Below, in pieces: positions 28,519 to 37,911 of a stretch of 64,000 nucleotides of DNA (positions within the stretch are counted from its first letter, which is position 1; each line of letters begins with the position of its first letter). The stretch spans positions 1-64,000 of the forward strand of contig CAXBEA010000004.1 of the NCBI GenBank assembly GCA_963974645.1, in the 5' to 3' direction. The position numbers were made by a program, and so were the translations under genes. The DNA is from Motiliproteus sp963974645. Lineage in GTDB: Bacteria > Pseudomonadota > Gammaproteobacteria > Pseudomonadales > Balneatricaceae. Under the pieces are notes generated by a model that saw nothing but the letters and a program-made list of their open reading frames with translations, was not told the DNA's origin and did not search any database.

Positions 28519-29049
28519 TCAAAAACACCTAACACTGTCTCCCCGACCCATCGCATAATAAGTAAAGCCTAAGTCCTTTAATATCTCAGGGTCGTAGAGG
28601 TTGCGACCATCAAATATCAGCGGTTTTTTGAGTATCTGTTTAAGCAGATCAAAGTCAGGATTCCAAAAGCACTTCCATTCGGTACAGATAAGGAGTGCAT
28701 CCGCGTCATCAAGCACTTGTTCTTGATTCGGGCACAGTTCCAGCCCCGGCCGGGATCCAAAAATATGCACAGCCTCGCCCAGCGCTTCAGGATCATACGC
28801 CCGCACCCAGGCACCGGCTTGTAACAGCAACTCAATTAACACCTGGCTCGGCGCCTCACGCATATCATCGGTATTAGGTTTAAATGCCAGACCCCAGAGC
28901 GCGAAGGTCTTTTCTTCAAGCTGTCCGCCAAAGTGCTGCGAAATTCCAGCTAAATCTATGTCAACGCAGTAGACCTGATGGCCAGCGTCCGCCAAACAGC
29001 TCCCAGTGACTAAGCCGTCATAACCCGTCCCTAAAATAGTAACCTGCAT
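28519..29049 (-). pseudogene. ugd: UDP-glucose 6-dehydrogenase with large internal in-frame deletion
   Basis: The 176-codon frame begins like Ugd (ILGTGYDGLVTGSCLADAGH, NAD-binding, with Asp where Val is usual in GYVGL). At about residue 35 it jumps to the C-terminal domain (TFALWGLAFKPNTDDMREAP, then LLICTEWKCFWNPDF and DGRNLYDP). Full enzymes are about 440-450 residues, so about 270 are missing, including the middle dimerisation domain and the catalytic Cys motif. The frame stays open, so a small protein might be made, but it cannot be a working dehydrogenase. It lies upstream of wbpM. Confidence 0.88.
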
Positions 29050-29291
29050 AGCAAGGTCCTAAAAACTATAAATTCTAAGCCTGCAGTTCACAGACGACGA
29101 CCGCCATCTTGTACGCTTCAGAACAGCGACCAAAGCCAATAAGAGTTTACGCAGCTGAATCACCCTTTAAGTCAACTCGATTTTTTCCAAATAAAACCCT
29201 ATTGCTCTCAGCTTTAATAACCGGTAACAATAACAGCCGGTCAGACGCAAATACAGATCATCTGCGACGATCTAAACATTACTGCTCAGTA

Positions 29292-29794
29292 TTAGAGAGA
29301 ACTCTCAGCTGCTGAGCGCTCTGCCACTGCATCAACCGCACTAACCAGCAGATTCATCAGCACCTGAATCAAATGATCGCCAATAGCATAAATGGCATAA
29401 ATGGCATAAATGGCTGGAAGCTGATTATCAAGTTCCAACCTTAGATCTACCTCAGTAAAACGTTGATCATGGCGCATCAGGCGACAGGTCGGCCAATCAA
29501 ATTATTCAAATCCTGCAGATCAGGCCCTGGGTCTGCGGTGTAGCAAATTCAAAAACGTCGCGCGTGATATTGATCCGTTGTCCCTGCTCTTGCACCATTC
29601 GCAACTGTTCTGGTTGAATACACCGGACACATTAATGAGAGACAATAACCGTCGATCATTGGAGTGTCGTCATGGGACAGAAACGCAGCTACAAGTTGAT
29701 TAAGGGTATGCTGAGAAAACATGGCCAGTAGCATGGCGGCAATAAAGACGAACACAAAGCTGGAAAATGCAAAATAACGCAACAGTCTAGACAT
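29292..29794 (-). pseudogene. Broken sensor histidine kinase gene
   Basis: Reading the minus strand, MSRLLRYFAFSSFVFVFIAA gives an N-terminal membrane helix, and the frame is lost after about 40 codons. In another frame QEQGQRINITRDVFEFATPQTQ resembles the end of a dimerisation/phosphoacceptor domain. After a further shift, CRLMRHDQRFTEVDLRLELD and then GDHLIQVLMNLLVSAVDAV match the N-box of a HATPase domain. The sensor middle, the H-box and the rest of the ATP-binding domain are gone. At least two frameshifts plus deletions make it a pseudogene. The stretch 29050-29291 shows no recognisable gene. Confidence 0.82.
29386..29414. repeat. 9-bp tandem repeat, three copies, in the kinase remnant
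   Basis: The unit GCATAAATG occurs three times in a row with two further bases. On the minus strand it adds IYA units between LPA and IGDHLIQV, so it probably arose by slippage in the dead gene. Confidence 0.9.
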
Positions 29795-29924
29795 AGAGGT
29801 TCCATGATGCCGACATTCGACATCATGAAAGTACAAGGAATTTCGGAGAAGTCCAGCCTAAGAGGCTAAACAGTGGGAGCAGTAAAGAAAAAGGCCAAGA
29901 TTCAGACCCAGGCGGAACCGAAAA

Positions 29925-30323
29925 TCAACTGTTACGCTGGGCTAGTGCAGAGATGCACCAAGAGGTAAATGCCGCCTTGTCACGGGCATTGATACAGCGT
30001 TGCGGATCAGGAGACCCGTCTAACAAGCGGTGTAAAAGCGCTTCACCCTCTTCATTAAGAGCTGAATCGAGCTCATCTTCGCTTAGAGGGGCTACAAAAT
30101 AATTTAAGCTGAGCGCCTCTCCGGACAGCTGATTCTGCTTCAAAACGCTTTGCTCGTACCCGTTCTGAAACAACAGCCCTTCGCGGTACTCGACATTACA
30201 GCGGCCTTCATGATGAGAGAATCGGGGGCGATACACCTCGATACTACGACCGTGGATCTGTAAACCGATAACCGTTGCCGCGTTGCGTTCGGTGGCAAAC
30301 TCCAGAGCAGCCTGGAAGTCCAT
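29925..30323 (-). CDS. Hypothetical protein
   Basis: The function is not recognised. From MDFQAALEFA the product is about 132 residues, soluble and acidic towards the C-terminus (PLSEDELDSALNEEGEALLHRLLDG), with no signal or membrane helix. A strong GAGGAGG Shine-Dalgarno lies 6 bases before this ATG, so longer frames to 30380 are rejected. It stands alone between the decayed kinase and fabV, with about 130 bp and 230 bp of non-coding sequence on its sides. Confidence 0.75.
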   Translation of the reverse strand: MDFQAALEFATERNAATVIGLQIHGRSIEVYRPRFSHHEGRCNVEYREGLLFQNGYEQSVLKQNQLSGEALSLNYFVAPLSEDELDSALNEEGEALLHRLLDGSPDPQRCINARDKAAFTSWCISALAQRNS

Positions 30324-30505
30324 GTCAATCCTCCTCATCGTATTTTTATACCAATGCAACTCCTTGTTGCAGACAGACAAGATTACTAGTTTTGCTAAAA
30401 AACACCATTGTGCGTTGGTATAAGAGCAGATCAGGAGGGTAAGTCTGGTAGGAGATGGTAATACTGATGAGCGGGCATTTGTGTCACCAAGACTGGCAAC
30501 CGGAA

Positions 30506-30536
30506 ACTACCCCGACAGAGATCCAGACGGGGTAGT
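30506..30536 (-). terminator. Terminator-like hairpin after fabV
   Basis: A 9-bp stem (ACTACCCCG/CGGGGTAGT) with a 13-base loop starts 14 bp past the fabV stop. On the minus strand it is followed by TT only, so the U-tract is weak. Confidence 0.55.
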
Positions 30537-30549
30537 CGTCGGTTAAGCG

Positions 30550-31752
30550 TTACAGCTGCTCAACATCAAAACTTAGATTAGGATTAACATCGGCGTCGTA
30601 ATCGACGCCCTCTATCCCAAAACCGAACAGTCGCAGGAACTCCTCTTTATAACCCTGGTAGTCGGTCAGGTCGCGAAGATTCTCGGTAGTGACCTGCGGC
30701 CAGATAGCTTTGCAGGCATCCTGTACCTCATCACGCAGTTCCCAGTCATCCAGGCGAATACGATTACTAGCGTCTGTTTCCGGAGCAGAGCCATCCGCCT
30801 TGTAAAGCTGGGTGCGAAACAGACGCTCGATCTGCTCCATGCAGCCTTCGTGCAGCCCTTTCTCTTTCATCACTTTGAAAGCCATAGCGATATACAGCGG
30901 CATCACCGGGATTGCCGCGCTGGCTTGGGTCACAACACTTTTAAGTACCGCCACGTTGGCAGAACCACCCTTAGCGCCCAGACGCTGATCAATCTCTCCT
31001 GCAGCACGATCCAGGTCCATCTTGGCTTTACCCAGCGCACCATCCCAGTAGATCGGCCAGGTAATTTCGGTGCCGATGTAGCTATAGGATACGGAGCGGC
31101 AGCCATCGGCCAAAACACCCGCTTGATCCAAGGCATCGATCCATAACTCCCAATCCTGTCCGCCCATCACGGTGACCGTATCAGCGATCTCTTGCTCTGT
31201 CGCAGGCTCTACCTCGGTATCGATAATGCAATCTTTGTTGGTATCCACCGCTGTTGCACGATAGGTCTCACCGATAGGTTTGAGGCAGGAGCGTACCACT
31301 TCACCGCTATCCGGCAGTTTACGTACAGGCGATGCTAACGAGTAAACCACCAGATCGACCTGTCCCATATCGGCTTTAATCAGCTCGATAACCTTCTGCT
31401 TGGCCTCATGCGAGAATGCATCACCATTGACGCTCTTGGAGTATAGCCCTGCCGCCTTGGCCGCTTTATCGAAGGCTACGGAGTTGTACCAACCCGCCGT
31501 TCCCGGTTTAGTCTCAGTACCTGGCTTTTCGAAAAACACCCCGAGGGTTCCGGCGCCCGAGCCAAAGGCCGCTTCAATACGCGAGCACAAGCCATAGCCG
31601 CTGGAGGAGCCGATGACCAACACCCTTTTAGGACCGTTAGCCAACACACCCTTGGACTGGGTGTAGGCAATCTGCTGCTGAACATTGACATCACAGCCAA
31701 CAGGATGGGTGGTGATGCAGATAAAACCGCGAGTTTTTGGTTTGATAATCAC
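30550..31752 (-). CDS. fabV: Trans-2-enoyl-ACP/CoA reductase FabV
   Basis: FabV performs the last reduction of fatty-acid elongation using NADH and is typically triclosan-resistant. The 400-residue protein has the family N-terminus MIIKPKTRGFICITTHPVGC, the cofactor-binding VLVIGSSSGYGLCSR (about 44-58) and YSLASPVRK. The long-spaced YSYIG...K catalytic pair is near residues 225-245. Length is typical. It is single between two non-coding gaps; no fabI was seen nearby. Confidence 0.95.
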   Translation of the reverse strand: MIIKPKTRGFICITTHPVGCDVNVQQQIAYTQSKGVLANGPKRVLVIGSSSGYGLCSRIEAAFGSGAGTLGVFFEKPGTETKPGTAGWYNSVAFDKAAKAAGLYSKSVNGDAFSHEAKQKVIELIKADMGQVDLVVYSLASPVRKLPDSGEVVRSCLKPIGETYRATAVDTNKDCIIDTEVEPATEQEIADTVTVMGGQDWELWIDALDQAGVLADGCRSVSYSYIGTEITWPIYWDGALGKAKMDLDRAAGEIDQRLGAKGGSANVAVLKSVVTQASAAIPVMPLYIAMAFKVMKEKGLHEGCMEQIERLFRTQLYKADGSAPETDASNRIRLDDWELRDEVQDACKAIWPQVTTENLRDLTDYQGYKEEFLRLFGFGIEGVDYDADVNPNLSFDVEQL

Positions 31753-31850
31753 TGTCAGATCCGACCTTTGGTTGCTGATTAAGAAGGGTTTGAATTATAC
31801 CTGCAAGCGCCAATAAAAGGCGAAACTGGATTATCCGCTCAGACAGCTAG

Positions 31851-33326
31851 TTACGACAGACCTAGAATTCGATCTAGCAGGGGTAAATCAAACACCTGCT
31901 CCAGCGAATCGGCGAGACGATCGATCCCCTGCTCCTGCAATTGATGGATATCGACCCGACTCTGCACCCTAAGCCCGGCCCACTCAAGCAGCGCCTGACC
32001 CGCATCGGGATGATCGAACAAACCATGCAGGTAAGTTCCCAGAATCTGACCATCGGCAGAGCGGGCACCATCGACACGATCATCCAGTTCGACCAGCGGC
32101 TGCGCTAACGCCGCACCCGAACTGACCCCAGCATGAATTTCATAACCGCTAATGGCAACTGGCCGCGTTCCCAGCAGTAACCTGCCCTGAACCTGACGCA
32201 GCTGTTTATGCGGTTTCAGCCTGGTTTCAAACTCCAGCAACCCCAAGCCCGGGTAGCTCATGGCCGGGCCCTCGAGCGCTTCGGGATCATGAATCTGTGA
32301 CCCGAGCATCTGGAAACCACCACAGATCCCTAATAACTTTCCGCCGTAGCGCAGGTGGCGCTCGATCACAGACTCCCACCCCTGCTGCCGAAGCCAGTTC
32401 AGATCAGCACCGACCGCTTTAGAACCCGCCAAGATAATAAGATCTGCAGGCGGCGGCGTCTGACCGGGACAGACAAACTGGATTTCGACCTGGGGATGCA
32501 AACGTAACGGATCAAAATCGGTGTGATTGGAGATTCGTGGCGTTACCGGTACCACCACCCGGAGCTGTGGCTGATCATCCCGCGACTCCGAACGCCAAGC
32601 CAAAGCATCCTCCGCTTCCAGATAGAGCCCCTGGAGATAGGGGACCACTCCGAGCACCGGCTTCCCGGTACGCGCTTCAAGCCAATCTAACCCCGATTGC
32701 AGCAGAGCAATATCACCGCGAAAACGGTTAATCACAAAGCCTTCAACCCGCGCCTGTTCGCTCGACGACAGCAGCGCCAGAGTGCCGACGAGATGAGCAA
32801 AAACACCGCCACGATCGATATCGGCAACGATAATTACCGGGCAATCCACCGCCTCGGCAAAGCCCATATTGGCGATATCGCGGTCACGAAGGTTAATCTC
32901 GGCAGGACTACCGGCGCCCTCGACAATGATCCAGTCATACTGCTGCTCAAGGCGGGTATGTGACTCCAGTACGGCAGCCATCGCTACCGTTTTGTAATGG
33001 TGATAATCGGCGGCCTCCATCTGCGCCAACGCCTTGCCCTGGATAATCACCTGGGCGCCCGTATCGGTATTAGGTTTGAGCAATACCGGATTCATATCGC
33101 TGTGCGGCTCTAGCCCACAGGCACGCGCCTGAGCCGCCTGGGCTCGGCCGATTTCACCGCCATCGATGGTGACCGCGCTGTTAAGCGCCATATTTTGAGG
33201 TTTAAAGGGCACGATCGACAGGCCACGACGCTTAAGCAGCCGGCAGATACCCGTCACTAGCGCCGACTTCCCTGCATCGGACGTCGTCCCCTGCACCATC
33301 AGGGTGGTGCGTCTTCGCTTCAGCAT
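31851..33326 (-). CDS. cobQ: Cobyric acid synthase
   Basis: CobQ amidates four side chains of adenosylcobyrinic a,c-diamide in cobalamin synthesis. The 491-residue protein has an N-terminal synthetase domain with the P-loop-like VQGTTSDAGKSALVTG (about 11-26) and FKPQNMALNS. A C-terminal glutamine amidotransferase domain carries the nucleophile Cys in LLGICGGFQMLG (about 331) and TYLHGLFDH (His). Length is normal. No other cobalamin gene and no B12 riboswitch-like sequence is seen nearby, so it is an isolated pathway gene. Confidence 0.94.
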   Translation of the reverse strand: MLKRRRTTLMVQGTTSDAGKSALVTGICRLLKRRGLSIVPFKPQNMALNSAVTIDGGEIGRAQAAQARACGLEPHSDMNPVLLKPNTDTGAQVIIQGKALAQMEAADYHHYKTVAMAAVLESHTRLEQQYDWIIVEGAGSPAEINLRDRDIANMGFAEAVDCPVIIVADIDRGGVFAHLVGTLALLSSSEQARVEGFVINRFRGDIALLQSGLDWLEARTGKPVLGVVPYLQGLYLEAEDALAWRSESRDDQPQLRVVVPVTPRISNHTDFDPLRLHPQVEIQFVCPGQTPPPADLIILAGSKAVGADLNWLRQQGWESVIERHLRYGGKLLGICGGFQMLGSQIHDPEALEGPAMSYPGLGLLEFETRLKPHKQLRQVQGRLLLGTRPVAISGYEIHAGVSSGAALAQPLVELDDRVDGARSADGQILGTYLHGLFDHPDAGQALLEWAGLRVQSRVDIHQLQEQGIDRLADSLEQVFDLPLLDRILGLS

Positions 33327-33438
33327 CTGATGGCGCAGCCTTTAATTAAACACATTTTTAACATCCTTCGCTCAGACATCTGCGCCCCAAAGACGCAATT
33401 TCTTTCGGATAAAACTGCTCGTGCAAGGTATTTCGCAT

Positions 33439-36400
33439 TCAGGGTAGTGTCCGCACTTCTGTCCGCACTTCTGTCCGCACTTCTGTCCGCACTTCTGTCT
33501 GCTCTTCGACTTGTTCTACTGTCTGTTCTTCAGCCATATCGACCTGCGATAAACGGCGACCCAAGAGTCTTCCAACATCCTCCAATACCAGATAATTAAC
33601 CGGTACGATAAACAGCGTAATCAGGGTAGCAAAGAGGATACCAAAGCCTAGCGATACCGCCATTGGGATCAAAAACTGGGCCTGGGTACTCTTCTCGAAA
33701 ATCAGCGGCATCAGACCGCAGAAGGTGGTCAGGGAGGTGAGCATCACCGCTCTAAACCGAGCGGCCCCGGCCATACGCACCGCTTCCTGCAACGGCATCC
33801 CTGAAGCCCGCATCCGGTTGACAAAATCCACCAGCACCAACGAATCGTTGACCACGACCCCACTGAGCGCCAGCATCCCCATCGCACTCATAATGGTTAG
33901 GCTCATCCCCATCAGCCAGTGGCCAATAATCGCTCCAACCACCCCGAACGGGATCACTGACATCACAATCAAGGGCTGCGCGTACGAGCCAAACGGGATC
34001 GCTAACAACGCAAAAATAACAAACAGGACAAAGAAACTGCCCCAGACCAACCCTTGGAACGAATCACGTTGCTCTTTAGCTTCGCCCTCAAAGCTATACA
34101 CCACGCCTGGATAATTCTCGATCTGCTCGGCCAAGAAGGTTTCAAGGTCGCGTTTAATCGCCTCCAGATCTGCCAGTTCTTTATTCGCATCGGCAGTCAC
34201 GCTAACCGTACGGACTCGATCGACTCGATTGATCGCCGCGGGACTACGTCCCGGTTTAAGATCAGCCACCTCGGCGAAAGGTACTTCAACCCCCTGCGCG
34301 GTTCGGATCATCATCCGGTCCAGGGTATCCAAGGATTGACGCTCGCTGGCAGGATAGCGCACCAACACCTTGACCTCATCCCGGCCACGCAGCAGTCGCT
34401 GCACCTCAAAACCGAAGAACGCCTGACGCACCTGTCGGGCCAAGTCAGTCAAATCCAGCCCCAGCATCTGCGCGGCAGGTTTGAGCTCTAGCTGCAGCTC
34501 CTGCTTGCCATCGGAGAGCGAATCGGCAACATCAAACAGGTTGGGATAGCTACGCATCCGCTGTTTCACTTGCGCGGCTAACGCACCTAGCTGTTGCAGA
34601 TCTTGGCCGTTAAGGCGAACATCTATAGGATCGCCGGAGCGACCGATCTCCGCCCTATAGGTCAGAGTTTCAGCGCCCGGAATAGAACCGATCTTCTCGC
34701 GCCACTCACGCACCAGTTCCGAACTCGTCACATTCAGGGTCCGATGCTCAGGTGCGACGATTTCAAACCTTACCTGACCACGATGGGCACCGCCTGCACC
34801 AGATCCTGAGAGGATATGGGTCACCACACTCTCGCCGGTATCGGGGTCCCGATACTGATCCTGAATCGATTGCGCAGCCAGAGTAATCCGCTCGATATGG
34901 TGATCGGTCACCGCAAACGGCGTACCGCTGGGCATCGTCAACGCGGCGGTAGCAATCTCACTCTGCACCTTAGGAAAGAAGATAAAGTGGGTCCAGCCCC
35001 CGGCTACAGTCGACAATACCACCAGGGTCAGACCGAACATCAGCGCCAGCGATAGGTAACGATACACCAGCACCTTGGATAACATCGGACTGTAGACATG
35101 TTTGATAAACCGTTCCAAGCCTCGGGCGACCGATTGTTGGGCCCGGGTTAAAGAATGGCGGCTATTGGGCGCTTTCATATGCCGCAGATGCGCTGGCAAA
35201 ATCAACTTAGACTCCACCAACGAGAACAGCAGCACCGGGATCACGATAAAGGGGATCTGCTCGAAGATCGCACCGCGCGAGCCACCTATCATCATCAATG
35301 GAATAAACGCCGCCACGGTCGTCAGCACGCCGAAGGTCACCGGCACCGCCACCTCTTGGGTACCCTCGATCACCGAACGCTCGGCATCACCGGTGCGGGC
35401 AAAATGGGTATAAATATTTTCGCCGGTGACGATCGCATCGTCCACCACGATCCCCAACACCAGAATAAAAGCGAACAGGCTGATTAGATTAAGCGTGACC
35501 CCTATCTCCGGCATCAGCATAAAGCCGCCCATAAAGCTGATCGGGATCCCGACACAGACCCAGAACGCCACCTGCGGTCGCAGAAACAGCGCCAGCAGCA
35601 AGATCACCAAGAAGCCTCCCTGAATAGCACTCTTATTTAGGGTCTGTAACCGCGCCTTGACGATCTTGGATCGATCACGCCAATAAGCGATGCTGACCCC
35701 CTTGGGCAGCAACGACTGCTGGCGCTCAATATACTCCCTGACCTGGTCAGCGATAACGATAGAGCTCTGCTGACCGACACGATAAACATCAACTGCCATC
35801 GCCGGCTGACCATCAAACCGGGTACGGACCGGATCCTCTTCAAAACCGTCATGAATCCGCGCTATATCACCCAGCTCGATCCGGCTGCCGGCATTATCCG
35901 AGAACACCACGATGCGTCTGAACTGTTCGGCGGTATACGCCTGACCCTTGGTGCGGATCAGGATATCCGCCCCCTGGGTACGTATATTACCGGCCGACAG
36001 ATCCAGTGAACCTCGCCCTACAGACTCTGCGACCTGTGCCAGACTCAGTCCGTACTCACGCAAGACGTGCTCAGGCACCTCGATAGCGATCTCATAATCG
36101 CGCTGACTGTCGATCACTACCTGGGTCACATCGGGTAGCGCCGAAAGATCATCGCGAACCTGTTCCGCCAAGCGGCGCAGCTCCAGCTCCTGGCGCTCAC
36201 CGTAGAGCACCACGCTGATCACTTCGCGTTTGTGCTGACTGATACTGACCATGGGACGTTCAGCCGTCGCTGGCAAGGTATTGATCGCGTCTATACGGCT
36301 GTTGATATCCGCCATCAACTCCCGCGAATCATAACCCTGGGCAACCTCGACATTCACCACCGCCGACGCCTCGCTAGAACGCGACAGCAGCTGCTCAATC

Positions 36401-36633
36401 CCTTCCAGGTCCTGAATCGCTTCCTCGATCCGGATACTCAGCCCCTCTTCAACCTCCGAAGGGGTCGCACCGGGGTAACTGACCTGTATCGAGACCATAT
36501 CCAGGTCAATCTCGGGAAATACCTCCAGCGGAATACGGTTACTCAGCGAGTAGAGACCGCCGCCAAGAATCAGCACCATCAGTAGATTGGCGCCAACCGG
36601 ATTACGGGCAAACCAGGCGATCATGCCGTGCAT
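33439..36633 (-). CDS. RND efflux transporter, inner-membrane permease
   Basis: This is the proton-driven pump of a tripartite RND system (AcrB/MexB superfamily). The 1064-residue protein starts MIAWFARNPVGANLLM. It has two sets of six membrane helices split by large periplasmic loops. The proton-relay Asp pair is in VLGIVVDDAIVTGENI (about 405), and GVVVNDSLVLVDFVN marks the second repeat (about 960). The C-terminal tail is unusual: it ends in four EVRT repeats encoded by a 12-bp tandem repeat. The substrate is unknown. It follows the fusion protein gene by 3 bp. Confidence 0.93.
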   Translation of the reverse strand: MHGMIAWFARNPVGANLLMVLILGGGLYSLSNRIPLEVFPEIDLDMVSIQVSYPGATPSEVEEGLSIRIEEAIQDLEGIEQLLSRSSEASAVVNVEVAQGYDSRELMADINSRIDAINTLPATAERPMVSISQHKREVISVVLYGERQELELRRLAEQVRDDLSALPDVTQVVIDSQRDYEIAIEVPEHVLREYGLSLAQVAESVGRGSLDLSAGNIRTQGADILIRTKGQAYTAEQFRRIVVFSDNAGSRIELGDIARIHDGFEEDPVRTRFDGQPAMAVDVYRVGQQSSIVIADQVREYIERQQSLLPKGVSIAYWRDRSKIVKARLQTLNKSAIQGGFLVILLLALFLRPQVAFWVCVGIPISFMGGFMLMPEIGVTLNLISLFAFILVLGIVVDDAIVTGENIYTHFARTGDAERSVIEGTQEVAVPVTFGVLTTVAAFIPLMMIGGSRGAIFEQIPFIVIPVLLFSLVESKLILPAHLRHMKAPNSRHSLTRAQQSVARGLERFIKHVYSPMLSKVLVYRYLSLALMFGLTLVVLSTVAGGWTHFIFFPKVQSEIATAALTMPSGTPFAVTDHHIERITLAAQSIQDQYRDPDTGESVVTHILSGSGAGGAHRGQVRFEIVAPEHRTLNVTSSELVREWREKIGSIPGAETLTYRAEIGRSGDPIDVRLNGQDLQQLGALAAQVKQRMRSYPNLFDVADSLSDGKQELQLELKPAAQMLGLDLTDLARQVRQAFFGFEVQRLLRGRDEVKVLVRYPASERQSLDTLDRMMIRTAQGVEVPFAEVADLKPGRSPAAINRVDRVRTVSVTADANKELADLEAIKRDLETFLAEQIENYPGVVYSFEGEAKEQRDSFQGLVWGSFFVLFVIFALLAIPFGSYAQPLIVMSVIPFGVVGAIIGHWLMGMSLTIMSAMGMLALSGVVVNDSLVLVDFVNRMRASGMPLQEAVRMAGAARFRAVMLTSLTTFCGLMPLIFEKSTQAQFLIPMAVSLGFGILFATLITLFIVPVNYLVLEDVGRLLGRRLSQVDMAEEQTVEQVEEQTEVRTEVRTEVRTEVRTLP
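33448..33507. repeat. 12-bp tandem repeat in the 3' end of the RND permease gene
   Basis: The unit TGTCCGCACTTC occurs four times exactly (33448-33495), with a diverged fifth copy (33496-33507). In the minus-strand reading frame it encodes repeated EVRT, so copy-number change would not shift the frame. Confidence 0.95.
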
Positions 36634-36636
36634 AGG

Positions 36637-37896
36637 TTACTCCTCAACCTTGGGAGCTAGGCTAGTCAAAGGTGCCGATGCTGTCGCCAAAGCCTCCTTG
36701 GCCTTTGGCGCTTGCAACTCACCCTCGATCTGCGCCTGTACTCTGACGCCATGGGCCGAAACCCCAAGCGGGGTAATATTAAGCACTTCACCCTCGGCCA
36801 GCCCCTGAGCCACGATCACATGCTGGTCATCGCTCCATTGAGGCTCGACAACACGCGCCACCAACAGATCGTTCTCAACCAGCAGCACCCGCTGATCCTG
36901 ATTGATGGCGCTACGCGGCAGAACGAAGACCTGCTCCAGCAATCGTCCCTGAATTTTCGCCTCCACAAACTGGCCTACTTTTAACGGTGGGTTACCCTGA
37001 GGACCCAGGCTGTAGGGATCTTCAACCTGTGCCACCACAAACAGCTGTCGCGAGCGGCTATCGATCGCTCCCTCGACCCTGACCACCTTGCCCTGCCAGT
37101 GATAGCGGCTACGACCCACTTGTGCGGAGAGTGTGACAACCGGTGCACGCTTACTGGTAAACTCTCCGCCGCGATACTGCTCCGGCAGGTCGACAAATTC
37201 CAGCTGACGATTGTTGAGCGGCAAACGGACCTCAACGTAATCCACAGCATAGATCGATGCCAACGGCGTGCCGCTGTTGACCACCTGCCCCCGATCTACC
37301 AGCTTTGCCAACATCCTTCCTGCATAGGGCGCTACGATACGGGTTCGCTCAAGATTCAGCCGAGCCGTGCTCAATTGGGCTTTGGCTGAAGCGATCGATG
37401 CCTGCGCAGCGGCAAGCTGAGGCTCACGCAATACCAATTCGCCCGCATCACCCCGGCCCAGCCGCTTCCAGTCACGTAATGCCTGTTCGGATCGAGCCTG
37501 CTCCTCTTTAAGCTTGGCCCGGGCCTGGATCAGCAGCGCCTCTGCCACCTCAACCGAGGCTTTGTAATCGCGATCATCGATCTGCAACAACAGATCGCCA
37601 GCTTCAAAAAACGCCCCTTCCCGAAAACGCTCCGAAATTTCCACCACCTGGCCTGCCGCCTGAGCCACCAACTGACTTTCAGTTCGAGGCTTAATTACTC
37701 CGTAGGAGCTCAACTCAACCTGAAACGCCTGAGCATGCAACCGCACCGCATCGATCTGATGCGCCTTCTGGACCCTAACTTCGCTACGGTTCGGTTCAGG
37801 TTTATGGGTCAAAATATAGTCAGCTAGCCAAACGCTCAACAGGATCACTAACAGTGGCAGCAGGATTAGCATCCAGCGGTTAACGCGAGTACTCAT
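36637..37896 (-). CDS. RND efflux periplasmic adaptor (membrane fusion protein)
   Basis: This is the periplasmic adaptor linking the RND permease to the outer-membrane channel. The 419-residue protein has one N-terminal membrane anchor (about 9-29). A biotinyl-lipoyl half domain (AQAAGQVVEISERFREG, about 88) is followed by an alpha hairpin (about 125-185), the second lipoyl half (RTRIVAPYAGRMLAKLVDRGQVV) and a beta-barrel domain. The order channel-adaptor-permease with gaps of 15 and 3 bp shows one operon. Confidence 0.92.
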   Translation of the reverse strand: MSTRVNRWMLILLPLLVILLSVWLADYILTHKPEPNRSEVRVQKAHQIDAVRLHAQAFQVELSSYGVIKPRTESQLVAQAAGQVVEISERFREGAFFEAGDLLLQIDDRDYKASVEVAEALLIQARAKLKEEQARSEQALRDWKRLGRGDAGELVLREPQLAAAQASIASAKAQLSTARLNLERTRIVAPYAGRMLAKLVDRGQVVNSGTPLASIYAVDYVEVRLPLNNRQLEFVDLPEQYRGGEFTSKRAPVVTLSAQVGRSRYHWQGKVVRVEGAIDSRSRQLFVVAQVEDPYSLGPQGNPPLKVGQFVEAKIQGRLLEQVFVLPRSAINQDQRVLLVENDLLVARVVEPQWSDDQHVIVAQGLAEGEVLNITPLGVSAHGVRVQAQIEGELQAPKAKEALATASAPLTSLAPKVEE

Positions 37897-37911
37897 CGAT
37901 TCGGCATTCCT

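Noticed and set aside
30324..30380. Longer start for the hypothetical gene at 29925
   Set aside because: The strong GAGGAGG site is placed for the Met at 30323, and the extension has no coding character.
33327..33438. Possible cobalamin riboswitch before cobQ
   Set aside because: Only 112 bp are available and no B12-box-like sequence is visible.
33330..33599. Plus-strand reading frame rich in LLSAL repeats
   Set aside because: It is the reverse reading of the 12-bp repeat inside the RND permease gene; the minus-strand gene is clearly real.
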